DNA from: Siderastrea radians
Taxonomy: Eukaryota > Cnidaria > Anthozoa > Scleractinia > Rhizangiidae
Length of the DNA stretch: 64,000 nt
Direction: 5' to 3'
Assembly (NCBI GenBank): GCA_964017195.1
Contig: OZ024897.1
Span: 6,770,451 to 6,834,450, forward strand
Position 1 is the stretch's first letter, and each line of letters begins with the position of its first letter. Positions 10,434-42,099 of this stretch are shown piece after piece. The notes beneath the pieces were generated by a model. The model worked only from the letters and a program-made list of their open reading frames with translations, had not been told where the DNA came from and ran no database searches. The position numbers were made by a program, and so were the translations under genes.

Positions 10434-12633
10434 TCAATGCGCATATCTGAAGGGCAGAACTATCTTTGATGCAGTGAGATCAATTGGTGATATCATGGAG
10501 TATACTAAACTAAATAACATTCCCGGGCTGCTGACCACCTTCGACTTCAAAAAGGCCTTTGACTCAATAAGCTGGCAATTTCTTACAGAAGCATTACGAT
10601 CCTTTAATTTCGGAGAATCGTTTATTCGTAGGGTGAAGGTACTTCATTCAGATATTTCAAGTTGTGTGATGAACAACGGCTTTGCTTCTGAACTTTATGA
10701 AATCAAACGTGGTGTTCGACAAGGTGACCCACTATATATATCCCCTTACCTTTTTATCGTTGCACTTGAAATCGTAAATGTGGCTATACGTAAAAATAAA
10801 GAAATTGAAGGAATTACATTAGGAAAAAACGAAATCAAGCTCAGTGTTTTCGTAGACGATTTAACCATTTTCGTTAAAAACACAAAACCATTTCGCCTGT
10901 TAGTCATGCTGTGGAGTTTGGTAACATATCAGGGCTGAAAAGAAACGAGGAAAAAACGGAAGTATATTGGTTGGGAAGTTTACATGCAGCCCCAGAGGAC
11001 ATTGGTGTTTCCACAGTTAATAAACCAATGCAAATTTTGGGGATATACTTCACCTACGACTGGCAAAAGTATCAGGAACTTAATTTCGAGAGTATCATCA
11101 AGTCTATCAAAAAATCTATTAATCTTCGGAATTGGAGAAACCTAACACTTCTTGGACGAATACAGATAATCAAGACGTACGCCATGCCTAAATTTCTGTT
11201 TAGAGCAGCACAAATGCCGCTAACAAAAGATATCATCAAAGAAGTCAACACAGTTTTATTCCAGTTTGTGTGGAGAGGCCGCAAAGATAAAATAAAACGC
11301 TTGTATCTGATCGGTGACTACAAGGATGGCGGGTTAAGAATGCCGCACGTAGAATCCCTTATAAAAGCACAAAGGATTATGTGTCTCAAAAAGTATTTAG
11401 ATGGAAACAAAAGCACATGGAAGTTATTTCTGGATCACTATCTTAGGGACTTTGGAGGCTCCTTCCTGTTGAAATGTAACTATGATGTGTCTGACCTACC
11501 ACGTTGTTTACCTAAGTTATATCAGTCGAGAATGTCTTTGTGAGTGGTCTTCATATAATGTAGATAGTTCGTGTGTCTCCTCTCCATCTCAAGTGCTCAA
11601 CGGAATCATTTGGAACAACAAATCTATCCGCAGAGATGGCAAACCGTTGTACAGAAACAAAATTAAAAATAAAGGTATACTAAGACTCGGAGATATCTTA
11701 ACTCTCAGGGATTATAAATTGATATCTTGAGATCAAATGAAAAAGAATGGCATAACAAATGCAGAGTATTTTCTTTTAATGGGTATCTATAATGCAATTC
11801 CTAAAGACTGGAAAAACTTATTAAGGACTCAATCGAATTCGTCAAATGTGGCCTCGTCTAATGACAACGCAGATCCGCCTGACCTATCTCTCCCTTCTTC
11901 GTCTAGAGGGGTATATTGGGACCTAGTAGAAAAAATAAAAATTGCTCCAACTACTGAGTCTAAATATGAAGATATTTTTTCTGCGCATGACTTACGGTGG
12001 GAACAGCTCTACCTTCTCGTATAAACTGTTGCACAGAATTATTTACACAAATAAGATTCTTCATAAAATGGGTTTGGTACCGTCATCTATGCGTTCCTTT
12101 TGTGGAAAACGGAGGAATCCCTCGAGCATTTGTTTATTTATTGCGATACCTCAAAACATTTCTGGTCGTCAGTGACCGAGTGGTTAAATGAGTTTGGTTT
12201 TGATGTTAGGTATCTGAGCACTTTTGACATAGTGTTTGGTCTCACTAGCAAAGATAGTCTATTATTAAATCATGTAATTATTCTCGGTAAATATATAATT
12301 TACCAAAGCCGGTCTTTAAACATAAAACCCACTCTAACACTGTTGAAAGCAAAAATATGCTCTACCTATCAAATAGAAAGTCTTATAGCAAAGAATAATG
12401 AGGACTCGAAAATTCATTTTAAAAAATGGCAAAAACTGCTTCCTTTCGTTGACAGCCTTTTAGGAATTTTTTTTAAGATCTGACTCAATTTTTGTAAACA
12501 TCTTGTGTTTGTAGATAAGCATTCTGTAATGCATTGTTGCTCTCTGTAATGTATTTGTGTTTTTAATGTAGGCCTGCCTTGTTCCTTGTACTTTGTTTGT
12601 GATTATCAATAAAGGTTTTTGAAAAAAAAAAAA
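10434..12633 (+). mobile_element. Second L1/Tx1-group LINE, 5'-truncated, with target-site duplication
   Basis: Broken reverse transcriptase frames: LLTTFDFKKAFDSISWQF, MNNGFASELYEIKRGVRQGD, then SVFVDDL with the catalytic FVDD (10849-10860), thumb-like NLRNWRNLTLLGRIQIIKTY, and C-terminal ESLEHLFIYC. The poly(A) tail ends at 12634. A 14-base near-duplicate, AGACTACTGAATGT (10420-10433) and AGACTACTGGATGT (12634-12647), flanks it and is the likely target-site duplication. Only the part from mid-RT onward is present, and frameshifts and stops inactivate it. It sits about 280 bp upstream of the Rab24 start codon, on the opposite strand. Confidence 0.85.
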
Positions 12634-12649
12634 AAGACTACTGGATGTG

Positions 12650-13470
12650 AATTGAAGACTGAGTGTAAACTCACGACAGATTGCAGACTAGAGTTGACCT
12701 AAGGAATGGCCGTGGGGAAGGGAAAAAGGGGGGACGGGGATCGGAAATTTTGAAAGGCCACCCCGTACAAAAGCCGGGTAGCTCGCAGAATCTCGTTCTG
12801 ATCATGAGTGCGTGGCTCAAATCATTTTTACCTCTAAAATTCAGGTAAGTAGTTATGTTTAATTTCCTACCAATTTTCCCGGCTTTTACCCCAAAGAGGA
12901 CTAAAACGTAGTGGGAAAATTCTAACGCTTTTCAGTCAATCAACACCCTACGGTACCAAACTATAAATTTTGACCCCTAAACCCCCTATCACTATCATAC
13001 GGGCTCCCCCCCCCCCACCATCGAGGAAAGTGACTAGACGTAAATTAAATTATGCATTTTACGCCTACACAAGGCCTAGCTTAGCTGTAGACTCCATTTT
13101 ACTCTCATTATTCACATTATCCCCAGTCTGCGGTCTTCATTTTACAGTAATTACAGCATGGTTAGGTAAAGATTTCTGACTACACAATTCTCTTTTTATG
13201 AACTTGTAACACTAGAACGTTTTCTCGATGCAACTGAAACAAAAAAAATGTAAAAAAATCTTCGTTATAAAGTCGGGATTTGTTTTTTGTCTTGTTTTTC
13301 TTTCTTTTTTTTTAAGGGGGAGGGTGGTAAAAATCAATTGGGACTTTTGTTGGGTATCACGTACCCTCTGGGAAAATTCAATTTGAAGTCATTTTTGTTA
13401 CTCCAGCAATTTTCTTGGGGTAAAACGTTCGTGTAACTGCAAAACCAAGGCATTGCAAAGCTCGTTTTCA
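12650..13470. other. No gene seen; C- and T-rich low complexity
   Basis: Intergenic stretch between the second LINE and a truncated transposon. It holds a poly(C) run near 13008-13018, poly(T) near 13290-13315, and a TTTACCCCAAA motif also seen inside the SINE at 17508. No convincing exon on either strand. Confidence 0.6.
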
Positions 13471-13476
13471 AGCAGG

Positions 13477-14185
13477 GCCCGGAGTTTATTTATTAAGTAC
13501 GTTTTTCATCAGTACTGGAGGTTTATTGGATTACGAAATGTTACAAAGTGTGAAACAATATCACTAACTTTGTCTTATTTCAGTGACTCTGGTAACTCAA
13601 AAAACAAAACAAAACAAAACAAAAAAAAACAATATGGACAGGAACAATGATTGAACTTTTTCTCAACGTTACATTTCTCCGTGAAACACGGAGGAAGTGT
13701 CTCGGTAACGAACTGACAGCAAACGTACTGCATGTGCAAGCAATCTAGAACAAGGTGGTGGCGACGTTCAAGGTTCCAGCTACACCAGTTCTGAGAAAAG
13801 AAATATTACGGAACGATTCAAGTAACTCCTGGAGAAACGCTGGAGAAACCCTCGAGATGATCCTCGCTTGATGGACAAGCCCGCAGAAAAGTTACCATGA
13901 TTTAAAAGAGATTGACACGATACCTAATGTATCGTTTGTTTTATCTGTTTTAGTTAGAAGTACAATTGTAAATGGTAGTTTAGGTTTGTATATCAGCGTA
14001 TAAATTCAAATAAAATGGCAGAAAGAGAACTAGTATGCAGTTACGACACATAATCCTGAATAAAACGCTGGGACCCCGAATAAACGCCGGGGGCGTTTAA
14101 ATTTTAAACTCGGCGCTGTAGAGCCGGCGTTTATTTGAACCCAGCGTTTATTCGGCGTCCGGCGTTTAATCGAGAAAATACGGTA
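13477..14185 (-). mobile_element. TIR transposon copy A (AAACGCCGG family), one end truncated
   Basis: Shares more than 500 bp, inverted, with copy B at 46250-47028. Common pieces include CCCTCGAGATGATCCTCGC, ACTAGTATGCAG and AACAAGGTGGTGGCGA. The end at 14185 has TACCGTATTTTCTCGATTAA and nested AAACGCC/GGCGTTTA blocks. The other end starts abruptly inside the element at GCCCGGAGTTTATTTATT. Strand is arbitrary. No transposase found. Confidence 0.75.
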
Positions 14186-14817
14186 CTTATAATTTTCTGA
14201 TCAGGTTTGAGCTATATAGTTTTGAAGTGATATCGCAATGCTCAGACTTGGGGTGGGGGGAGGGGGAAGGGGGGGGGCGTGGAAATCCTCGGCTAGGACG
14301 TGCATTGTTGCCGTGAACTGTCGGCTTCACAATAACTAATGGAAAGAAACTTCGGCATAACGTCATGTTCCATCACAGTTTTGTTTCGTCCGAACAAAAT
14401 AGTGAAGTAGTTGAACTTGTCCTTTCAAGAAAATAAAATATATTTGCAGCTTTGGATACCCCTACCGAGGCTACTTCGTGCACTTCTCCCAAAGTTTCTC
14501 TTCTTCCGTTTTGGTTGAGAAAAAGAAAAAAAACCTTTTACCAGGGTAACTACTTTGTGGTAAAAAAAAAACAACCAATCTTGCAACATGTGACGTGTCT
14601 TTAATAATCAAGCACTCGAATAATAGTCTTCTTTGACAAGAAACCAAGAAAAAAGATTTTTAAACAAGTATCTTTTCCTGGTTAATGATTTTTTTCGTAA
14701 TGCCTGGCTTGTTATACAATAACCGAAGATAAAGCACACGCTGTAATTGGTCAACACACCTATTGATTATTATGACAGTAAACCACATGCAAAATGTAGT
14801 TACCATACAAATGCAAC

Positions 14818-14955
14818 ATACCACACATTTCTATGGTTATTGGCTCAATAAACAACTTGGAATGTTGTTCGGCTCGTGACTTACAATCGCTTCTCGTGTT
14901 CTTCCAACATCCCGCGTGGTTTATTACGCCAATAAACCATAGAAATGTGCGGTAT
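14818..14955. repeat. Foldback MITE, 138 bp
   Basis: Left arm ATACCACACATTTCTATGGT and right arm ACCATAGAAATGTGCGGTAT are inverted copies with GGTTATTGGC/GCCAATAAACC inside. Located between the Rab24 and CHEK2 genes. Confidence 0.7.
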
Positions 14956-16238
14956 TTTGCTTAACTAAATGTGCTGGTCAATCAATATTCCTTCACAAAT
15001 ACGCGTTTTCGCTTGTTTTTCTTTGTAAACGAGCAATACGAAAACACGTCTTCATTTGTTTTCCGTTGGGAGTATGGGTTTTCATTCGTTAAATATCCCT
15101 TCACCCCGACCATGTGTTATTACGGCAGTCTTACGCTACGGCTTATCGGCGCTAAAATGGATAGAAATTGGAGGAAACTAGAAACTGATTCCCATTTTGA
15201 GAGCCGCTCTACTGACAACACAAAGAAACAAAACAACCACAATAAAGAACTAAAAAGACTCTCAAGAATTACGAGAAGCCACATAAGTACTTTATTCAGT
15301 AATGCCCTTTTGAAACTCCCAGGACTAGCGACATGCAATAAACCAGTTGGTAAAGAGTTTCAGTCATTTTTGTACCTGTCAAAAAGGGTGTGGTGAAGTC
15401 TGAGGCCTGTTTACTGTATTGGTCCGAGGTTTTAATACTCATCGTTTTGGTGAAGTTTGGACTATAAATTACGGAAACAGCGATTTGCTTTTAACCGGCG
15501 TTGGTTGTGGTATTACGAGAAGGATGCGTTTTCTGGGGGAAAACCCAAAACGGATGGAGAATCCACAGAAACCACCAGTAAATCTTATTTAGAAAGAATA
15601 CCTCAGATAAATTCAATATCCCGATATTTTGGAAAAGGCTTCGAAAAACCTACATGTGACAAGCGGTCTTGGTTCACATTTGTTCGTCAAGTCCCCCATT
15701 TTCGTTTTCCAAGATTTCTTATTCATATCCTGGATAATTTAGCAAAGATTTAGGGTCATATATTTGAAAAGTTATAAGCAAGATCAAAAGAAATTGTTAA
15801 AAGTCAGGATCCCTTCATTGCAAACTGATAACCCGTTTCTGGGTTTGTCAATTGTGGCTATTGTTGTTGTCGTTGCTGCTGTTTCATCGTGAAAAATTGG
15901 TATGATCATCAACCCGATTTCGAATTCTTCCGCCAAAACTGCAACCTACGGTGCCTTTAACACAGCGCAAAAATGCCGCGACAAAATGCAATCATACCAT
16001 TGCACAATTCTCTAACTACAAAATTTCCTGACGTGTTTTGCGAACTGTTCGCGCGAACAACAATTCGCTAAGTCAACGTCAAGTTTCGTCGTACAATATT
16101 CAATACAATCGTCTCCAATACGTTCAAATATATCTTAACTCTTATAAATCTTATATCTGTCATTACAAAAACCATCACAAACTGTGTGCACTACCGCAAT
16201 CACATTTCTAAATTGCGTGACACTACTGCGTGACTATG
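14956..16238. other. Intergenic between Rab24 and CHEK2 3' end; no gene seen
   Basis: Contains open frames of 98 to 141 codons (14971-15396, 15457-15753) whose translations show no recognisable domain, no splice pattern and ordinary AT-rich composition. They could be decayed transposon sequence. I do not call them genes. Confidence 0.5.
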
Positions 16239-36080
<19,842 letters not shown>

Positions 36081-36130
36081 CTTGCTTTCCTGGCCGAGCT
36101 TTACTTTGGAGACTAAGAACGAGCGCTAGT

Positions 36131-36168
36131 TTTGGCGGGAAATTTTGGGTACAACTTTGGGCGTGGTC
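36131..36168. promoter_or_regulatory. CHEK2 proximal promoter: E2F-like site and GC-box-like element
   Basis: TTTGGCGGGAAA at 36131-36142 is a near-consensus E2F/DP site, about 50 bp upstream of the CHEK2 start codon. GGGCGTGG at 36159-36166 resembles an Sp/KLF site. E2F control of checkpoint genes is established in animals; use of this site here is inferred from motif and position only. No TATA box was seen. Confidence 0.5.
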
Positions 36169-36556
36169 ACACCGTAGACTCGTATTCTTCACGACAAGTA
36201 TAAACTCAACTTCGCAATTTTTTGTATGTACTAATACATGTTCAGGTGATCCTCGTTTTTAGCATGTCAGACCGTAACAGGTGCACATTCTATCCGCAAT
36301 CAACTAAAAGTAATGAGAATTAATTGTGACAGGAGCCATAATGCATAACAGGGTACGTTCCTGGCGGTAGTCCGCGGGAAGGCCACATTTTCCTTTATAG
36401 GGAAACCATCCTGGTTTTTGGTGCTTTTAAAAAAATTGTTCCTCATTTTAAGGAAAATTTTTTAGGATCTCATCCTACTGCATCAGGTGATTGACAAAAA
36501 CACACCTTTTGTCATTAAAAGCCATGACGTCACAAATGGCACAAACAAAAAGCCTG

Positions 36557-36768
36557 GGGCCTGTTTCTCGAAATTGCCCGCAAGGTATTTTATGTCCACG
36601 AAATTTCTCGACGGAGGAATTTAGAACCTAAATTTTAAAATCTTTATAATTATATAGAACACAGTGACAAGAACGCATTAATAATTAAAACCAATTAGTA
36701 ATTAACGGACTAGAAAATATACTTCAGTCGGGCCTGGTAATTTATCGGGAGTTTCGAGAAACGGGCCG
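36557..36768. repeat. MITE with GGCC(T/C)GTTTCTCGAAA ends, 212 bp
   Basis: Left end GGGCCTGTTTCTCGAAATTG and right end GAGTTTCGAGAAACGGGCC are inverted. The AT-rich interior has no frame. It lies about 0.5 kb upstream of CHEK2. Confidence 0.75.
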
Positions 36769-36769
36769 A

Positions 36770-38980
36770 CGGATCTCCATAAGCAGTTATGGACTGGGCA
36801 CCTACATGGGTAAATTTTAAGCCCGACCCGGGGGGGTGGGGCACTTGACCCATGTTTGGGTGTAAGGGTGCCGCTGAGGGTCTGAAACCCTGACCCAGCT
36901 GCAGCGTGCAAGCAGCTTTCGCAGTGTCTGTTCGTAACATTGATCAGTCTCTGCAGTAGTCATTTTGACAACCATTTATAATTTTATCAATTTCGACTGA
37001 TCACGATCTTTCTGATCCGACGTTGAGCAAGATTGACGTACACGGTTTTTGCAGTGGTTTTATATCTTAACTTCATATACACGGATTGAAGTTGTTCTCT
37101 AGAAGACCTCCCACAAAACTAGCCTCCCCAAAAACGCAAGCTAAGAAAAGCAGAGGGCATCTCAACTCTTTTAAATGTGCTAGGACACTGCTATCTCGAC
37201 TGCAACCAGGAGTCCATGAACTCCTGCTGCAACCAAACTTTGTGTGGAACTGAATCAGCTTCTTGACCGCTATCGGAAAATCACCAGAAATACGTTCGTG
37301 ACGACAGCAGAAGACCGCATAACGCCTTCACTAGATCATGACTTTAGCTGCACTTCCTTCGGGTACAGAAAGGAGTGTGATACTCTGGCGATCTATCCTT
37401 TGAACGCAACAACAAAGACATTTGACTGGATTGTTTTCTTTCGTCTTGATCCTCAAAAACGTTTTTTCGAACAGCGATTGCAAGAGATCAGGTCGAGAAC
37501 AATCTGGGAGCAGAGCCCAGAGACAAATATCGGTCTGTAATGCGCGCAAACTGCTTTAAAACGAAGTCGCCATTTACGCCAAGTTTGGAAATACAACTTA
37601 AAAGCAAGTCGCAAAAAGGCCATTCAATACAGGGCGCCCTTGCGCCAGAAGGAAAACAATACTGAGACCAACTTTGGTCTGCTCGTGTTGGGAGTCCAAA
37701 CGATGAAAAACTTGCGCAAAGCATCGCAAGCCATCACAAGTACGCGCAAGTCCATGCCAAACTTAGTTGCAATTATCACAGCTTACTGAAACGTGAAGAT
37801 TTTCAAGGAGTAAAGTGAGACGAACCATGTGTGGGCAGTCTTATCGTAGTGGAATGCGACATAGTCAAAATGGCCCTTAGTGTTGTCTTGCTTCCCACAT
37901 TACGCGGCCCTTAGTTCGTTGTTATTTCATTTTCAATAGATCTTCTTGTTGGTTGCTGATGACAACAAACAGATATGGTGTTTGAGTGGTCACACAAGCT
38001 CCATGTCTACATAAAGATGGTTTTTCTTCGTACTTTTAACTCGGATTCACTCGAAGCGATGAGTAAACACCCGCCTGTGCACGAGCAAAACACGCGAGAA
38101 GCGATGTCAGTAGCACTGCCATACGCACGGAAACGTTAACGCACCTGGCTTAGTCTACAGTCCCTTTTTTCTTCTCTTCTACCTCGCGTGAAGGCCTCAC
38201 ACTGATCCTTTTAAAAGTTGCAAAGAGTACGAGAGCTTGGGAACCTTTCAGTTGTTTATTAAAAAGCTCCCGCGCAATGAGCTATTGTTTTTCGTTTGTC
38301 TTTTAGGCATAAAGAAGCCAATTATTCAGTTCTATAAAATTTGGCGGCATATTAACGGGTTAGGGGTCTGAACCTCGAAGCGGAGTCTCCCTGTGCAAAG
38401 CTTTTGAGTTTTTCCCGGGGTCACGTCTGGAACTTAACCTGCCCATCACCAATTTATTTTTTTCCTCGGGGAAAGGGAAAGGGAGGGAGGGTTCATTGAG
38501 AAGGGGGTTAGTCTGGAAATAGACACCAATCTCGCCCAATCACTTTTCTTGTGACGACTCCTTCTTTAATCAATGACTAGCAACAGGAAGGAGCTTCACG
38601 GACGTCACTGGTTTGCGATCCGAATGTTATACTTACGCTCAATCTTGTATCTTCAACTCCAAAGGCCGATTAGCTAAACGAAGCTTACAACGGGATTAAT
38701 CAGGGAAGTCCTACTCTAAACAGAGGTTTAGTATAGGATTCAAATTATTTGAACGACGTTCATCTTAACTGCGTCTAGGCCACATGTAACCGTACAAGTT
38801 AGACCTGCTCAGGAGTTGGTATTGATGTCGTTTAACTCTGTTACGCCATTTATTTTATCTCCTTTTCGCTCGTAAGAGTCTTCATATTTCATGATCTGGG
38901 GTAACTCGAGTAACATTTACCGAAAATATTTCTGCACAGCTCTCTACTACATTATGAATTTAACACAAAGACACGGATGT
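36770..38980. other. Intergenic, no gene seen
   Basis: Open frames of 60 to 98 codons occur on both strands at 37244-37724, but they overlap each other, lack recognisable domains and have no plausible splice context. A purine-rich GGGAAAGGGAAAGGGAGGG tract lies near 38465-38490. Confidence 0.55.
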
Positions 38981-38984
38981 TTAT

Positions 38985-40290
38985 AACAACAACAACAACA
39001 ACAAGCTTTATTTGCATGACTATAAGTACATACAGTATTGCAAAAGCGTAAAACTTAACTAAAGCGAAACTTAGAACAATCATAATCATGTAATAGGAAA
39101 AAAAGCAATTATGTATGCGTTACATTACTTTCATTCGATAGAAGATTATTTCGTAAAGACAAGCATCTCAAAATGAACTTCATCAGTTGAGTATTTAAAT
39201 AATAATTATCAGAATTCATTTTGGTGGCTTGCATAGGAGGTAATTGTGTTATGTTTGGTATTTGGTTCTCTGTTTTTTTGTAAAATTCATCTCTAAAACT
39301 ACAGTATTTAGTACAATAGAAAAGTAAATGAATTTCATCTTCAATTTGGTTTGATTTACACGTAGGGCAGAGTCTATTATCCCTTGGGATTTGATCATAT
39401 CTGCCAGTTTCGATCAATGATTTATGATTACCTATTCTAAGTTTCACTAATTCTTTCCTGTTATTTAGTTTTCTTGTAAGATCCAAATAGCAGGAAGGCG
39501 TATATTCCTCCTTAAAAGTGTTATAGAATTCTAACTTTTTAGAGTTTCGAATAGTATGTTGCCAGTGTGAAATATACTTTTGTTGCGTAAGACTTACATA
39601 GTGTTTAATCTTAGCATCAGTTAAGAAAGTAGGGTCAAAATCAGGCAAATTATAATATTCAGACATCCTCATAACGTTAGAGTAAAAACTATTTTTGCTG
39701 GTGTTATGAAGATCAGATGACATTAAAAAGATTTAACAATAGAGTCATTTTCCTTATCGTGGAGATATAAGGCGTAATTAATTATTTTTTTATTAATAGC
39801 TACTGTAAGAGGAAACTTTCCAAGCTCAGCTCTACAAGCTACATTCGATGCCTTACTGCTTACTTCTAAGTAACGTTTACAGTACTGGAGATGAGCTTCT
39901 TCAATCTGTGAACTGTCCCAAGACTTGAAATCAGGTTTGGTATATACTCCCCAGATTTCACTGTTGTAAGTTAAAATTGGAGAGATCATAGCGTCAAAAA
40001 GTTTATTTGCAAGGAATGGGGACAGATTGCTGATATGTGTGTGTTTTCTGAGGCTGAAAAGAGCGTGGAGAGCCTTCTCTTTCAATTTGTCAAGCGCCAA
40101 TGAAACGTTTCCTGTTTAAGTAGGTGTAATTCTGAACAACTTCAATGTTTTCATTGTCAACATGAAACTATACTCAGTACATCTTTTTGCGCGTTTTTGG
40201 AATATCATAACTTTAGTGTTTTTAGGATTGATACTTAACATCCATGAATTGTCCCAAAACCTGGTAAGCGAGAGGGCTTGAGGCCAAAGA
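38985..40290 (-). mobile_element. Third LINE, 3' end only, with GTT microsatellite tail
   Basis: Minus frames read SINPKNTKVMIFQKR (reverse transcriptase thumb, about 40230-40180), HISNLSPFLANKLFDAMISP and LTYNSEIWGVY (about 40060-39950), then after a stop a 204-codon frame 39723-39109 with the Cys motif CPTCKSNQIEDEIHLLFYC. It ends AATAAAGCTTGTTGTTGTTG at 39010-38988. The short tandem tail in place of poly(A) suggests a CR1/L2/jockey-type element rather than the L1 group. 5'-truncated and carrying at least one stop, so inactive. Confidence 0.8.
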
Positions 40291-40299
40291 GTACCATTA

Positions 40300-41870
40300 A
40301 ACCAGCCCCGTGGGTAGGGGGGGGGGGGGAACGGTACTCCCTACAGTCGGCGAAAATGGGAGGCACCGCCCGAAACGGGTCCCTTTTTGCTCTTCTAGTA
40401 AACTGTTGTTTTAGTATAAGAAAAGGTTGCCAGAATACACCTTAAACTAAAACAAGTACTAACGAAATCTGAGTGCTAAAAGGTTTCGAAAGATTCAAGC
40501 ATTCGAGCAACTACCGGTAAACGTACACGATTATCTGCTGTTTTTAGCTAATTTTTGGGGTGTAAGAGGTTTGTTCTACGTATATGAAATGATATCACTT
40601 CGATCAAAATTAGTATATCAAAGGGGAAAGCTTGAACCTTGGGTGGAGCCTCCACGTACAAAACTTTATTAAGTACCCGCTCCCCTCCCCTCCACCCTGG
40701 AAAACCACCAGGGAACGTTAAAGACTGTGTTCTGGGGTAAAACCTAAGAGACTAAGAATCTTATAGTCCCTTCTATTCCCACGATTATTTCTGACAGTTT
40801 TTCAAAGGTTTAATTTGCATGTTTGGTTTCCTAAATATATACACAACAACAGACGCGAGAGTACAACTCAAGTAGTGTGTTTGCTCGTTTATTGCCGTTT
40901 TCATGACATTTTCATCCATAGCTTATATACAAATATCATAATTCTGTTACAAAAGCTCAAAAAATGACGCTGTAGGCCAAAGTTCACTTCACAAATAACT
41001 CAAGCGGTTGTGGAACAAGAGCTGGGTGAAAAAACTCCCCGTCACGGTCCACTCGCTCTTGGGAGGAAAACTCCGGGCCAGCTGAACCCCTCAGTTAAAG
41101 ACCTCCCGGGCTGGGCCTAAAATGTTGTCACACACGAGTGCAAGTTTAGCTAGTGTTGCTTGAATGTATATTGTAAACAGCAGCTCTCGATGCGGCTGAT
41201 ACATCGTCACTCCCTTTCAACCCCAAGTCTCTAAATTTCGAGTTTTGAAAAATATTGTAAAGCAAACAGTACTACCAGAGTGTACTGACGAAGAGTTTTC
41301 TTAGAACTGCATGTTCTCATGTTAGGAGGATTTTATCAACGGAATCTGGTAGAACGATACTGTACAATTCTGTGCTTGACTTGAGCCGTGAGTGAAAGAG
41401 TGAAAAACTTGATAACTAATATCCTTATTAGAATTTACCTCAAACTAGCTAGTTTCACCCTTCCCTTCAAGCCTCACTTTCGAGCGAAGGTTGTAAGAAA
41501 TGGTGGACAAGCGAGGCTAGAGCGAAGGATAAATTTTCCGGGTGACTTAAGAGCGAGAAGGCCTAATTCCTAACTCCTAATTCCCAGCAGCGCCAGATCA
41601 TTTTCTAACTTCTCTTAACGATATGTGAAGCGGAAATCGAAGCTGCAGACAGATAGTGCGAGTAAAAATCGCCACTGATATATGAAAAGTAGAAGAGAGA
41701 ACTTTGATTCTGGTCTTAGACAAAGGGTCGTAATTTAAACTAACATTTATTTACCATTATACCATTTCAAATTTCTTTTTTTCCCTACCCTTTATTCACA
41801 TTCAGTTTCTTTCCGTATTATCAGATATTTGTCTCTTATTTTCCTTGCAGTTATTACTTATTTATACCTT
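40300..41870. other. Intergenic, no gene seen
   Basis: A G-run with repetitive flanks (CCCGTGGGTAGGGGGG, 40305-40380) looks like an old repeat. Elsewhere the sequence is unremarkable. No frame longer than about 60 codons with sense. Confidence 0.5.
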
Positions 41871-41888
41871 TCACAAGCCCATGAACTA

Positions 41889-41889
<1 letters not shown>

Positions 41890-41932
<43 letters not shown>
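41890..41932. repeat. ATT microsatellite
   Basis: About 14 uninterrupted ATT units immediately before the 71-bp minisatellite. Confidence 0.95.
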
Positions 41933-41934
<2 letters not shown>

Positions 41935-42099
41935 ATCCTAATATTCCTTACTCATGGTTATTCATTTGTTCATTAAGAAGCTCTACAAAATAATTATTGC
42001 CAATTTATGTCACTTAGACCGCACGAACTTGAACCATGTTTTACTTCATTTATACTTCGTTTAATTATTACGCACTACACTTGAATCACACAAACATTT

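Noticed and set aside
14971..15753. 141- and 98-codon plus frames between Rab24 and CHEK2
   Set aside because: No domain and no splice context. Composition looks like decayed repeat DNA.
37244..37724. Overlapping frames of 72 to 98 codons upstream of CHEK2
   Set aside because: Frames on opposite strands overlap and neither has domain or splice support.
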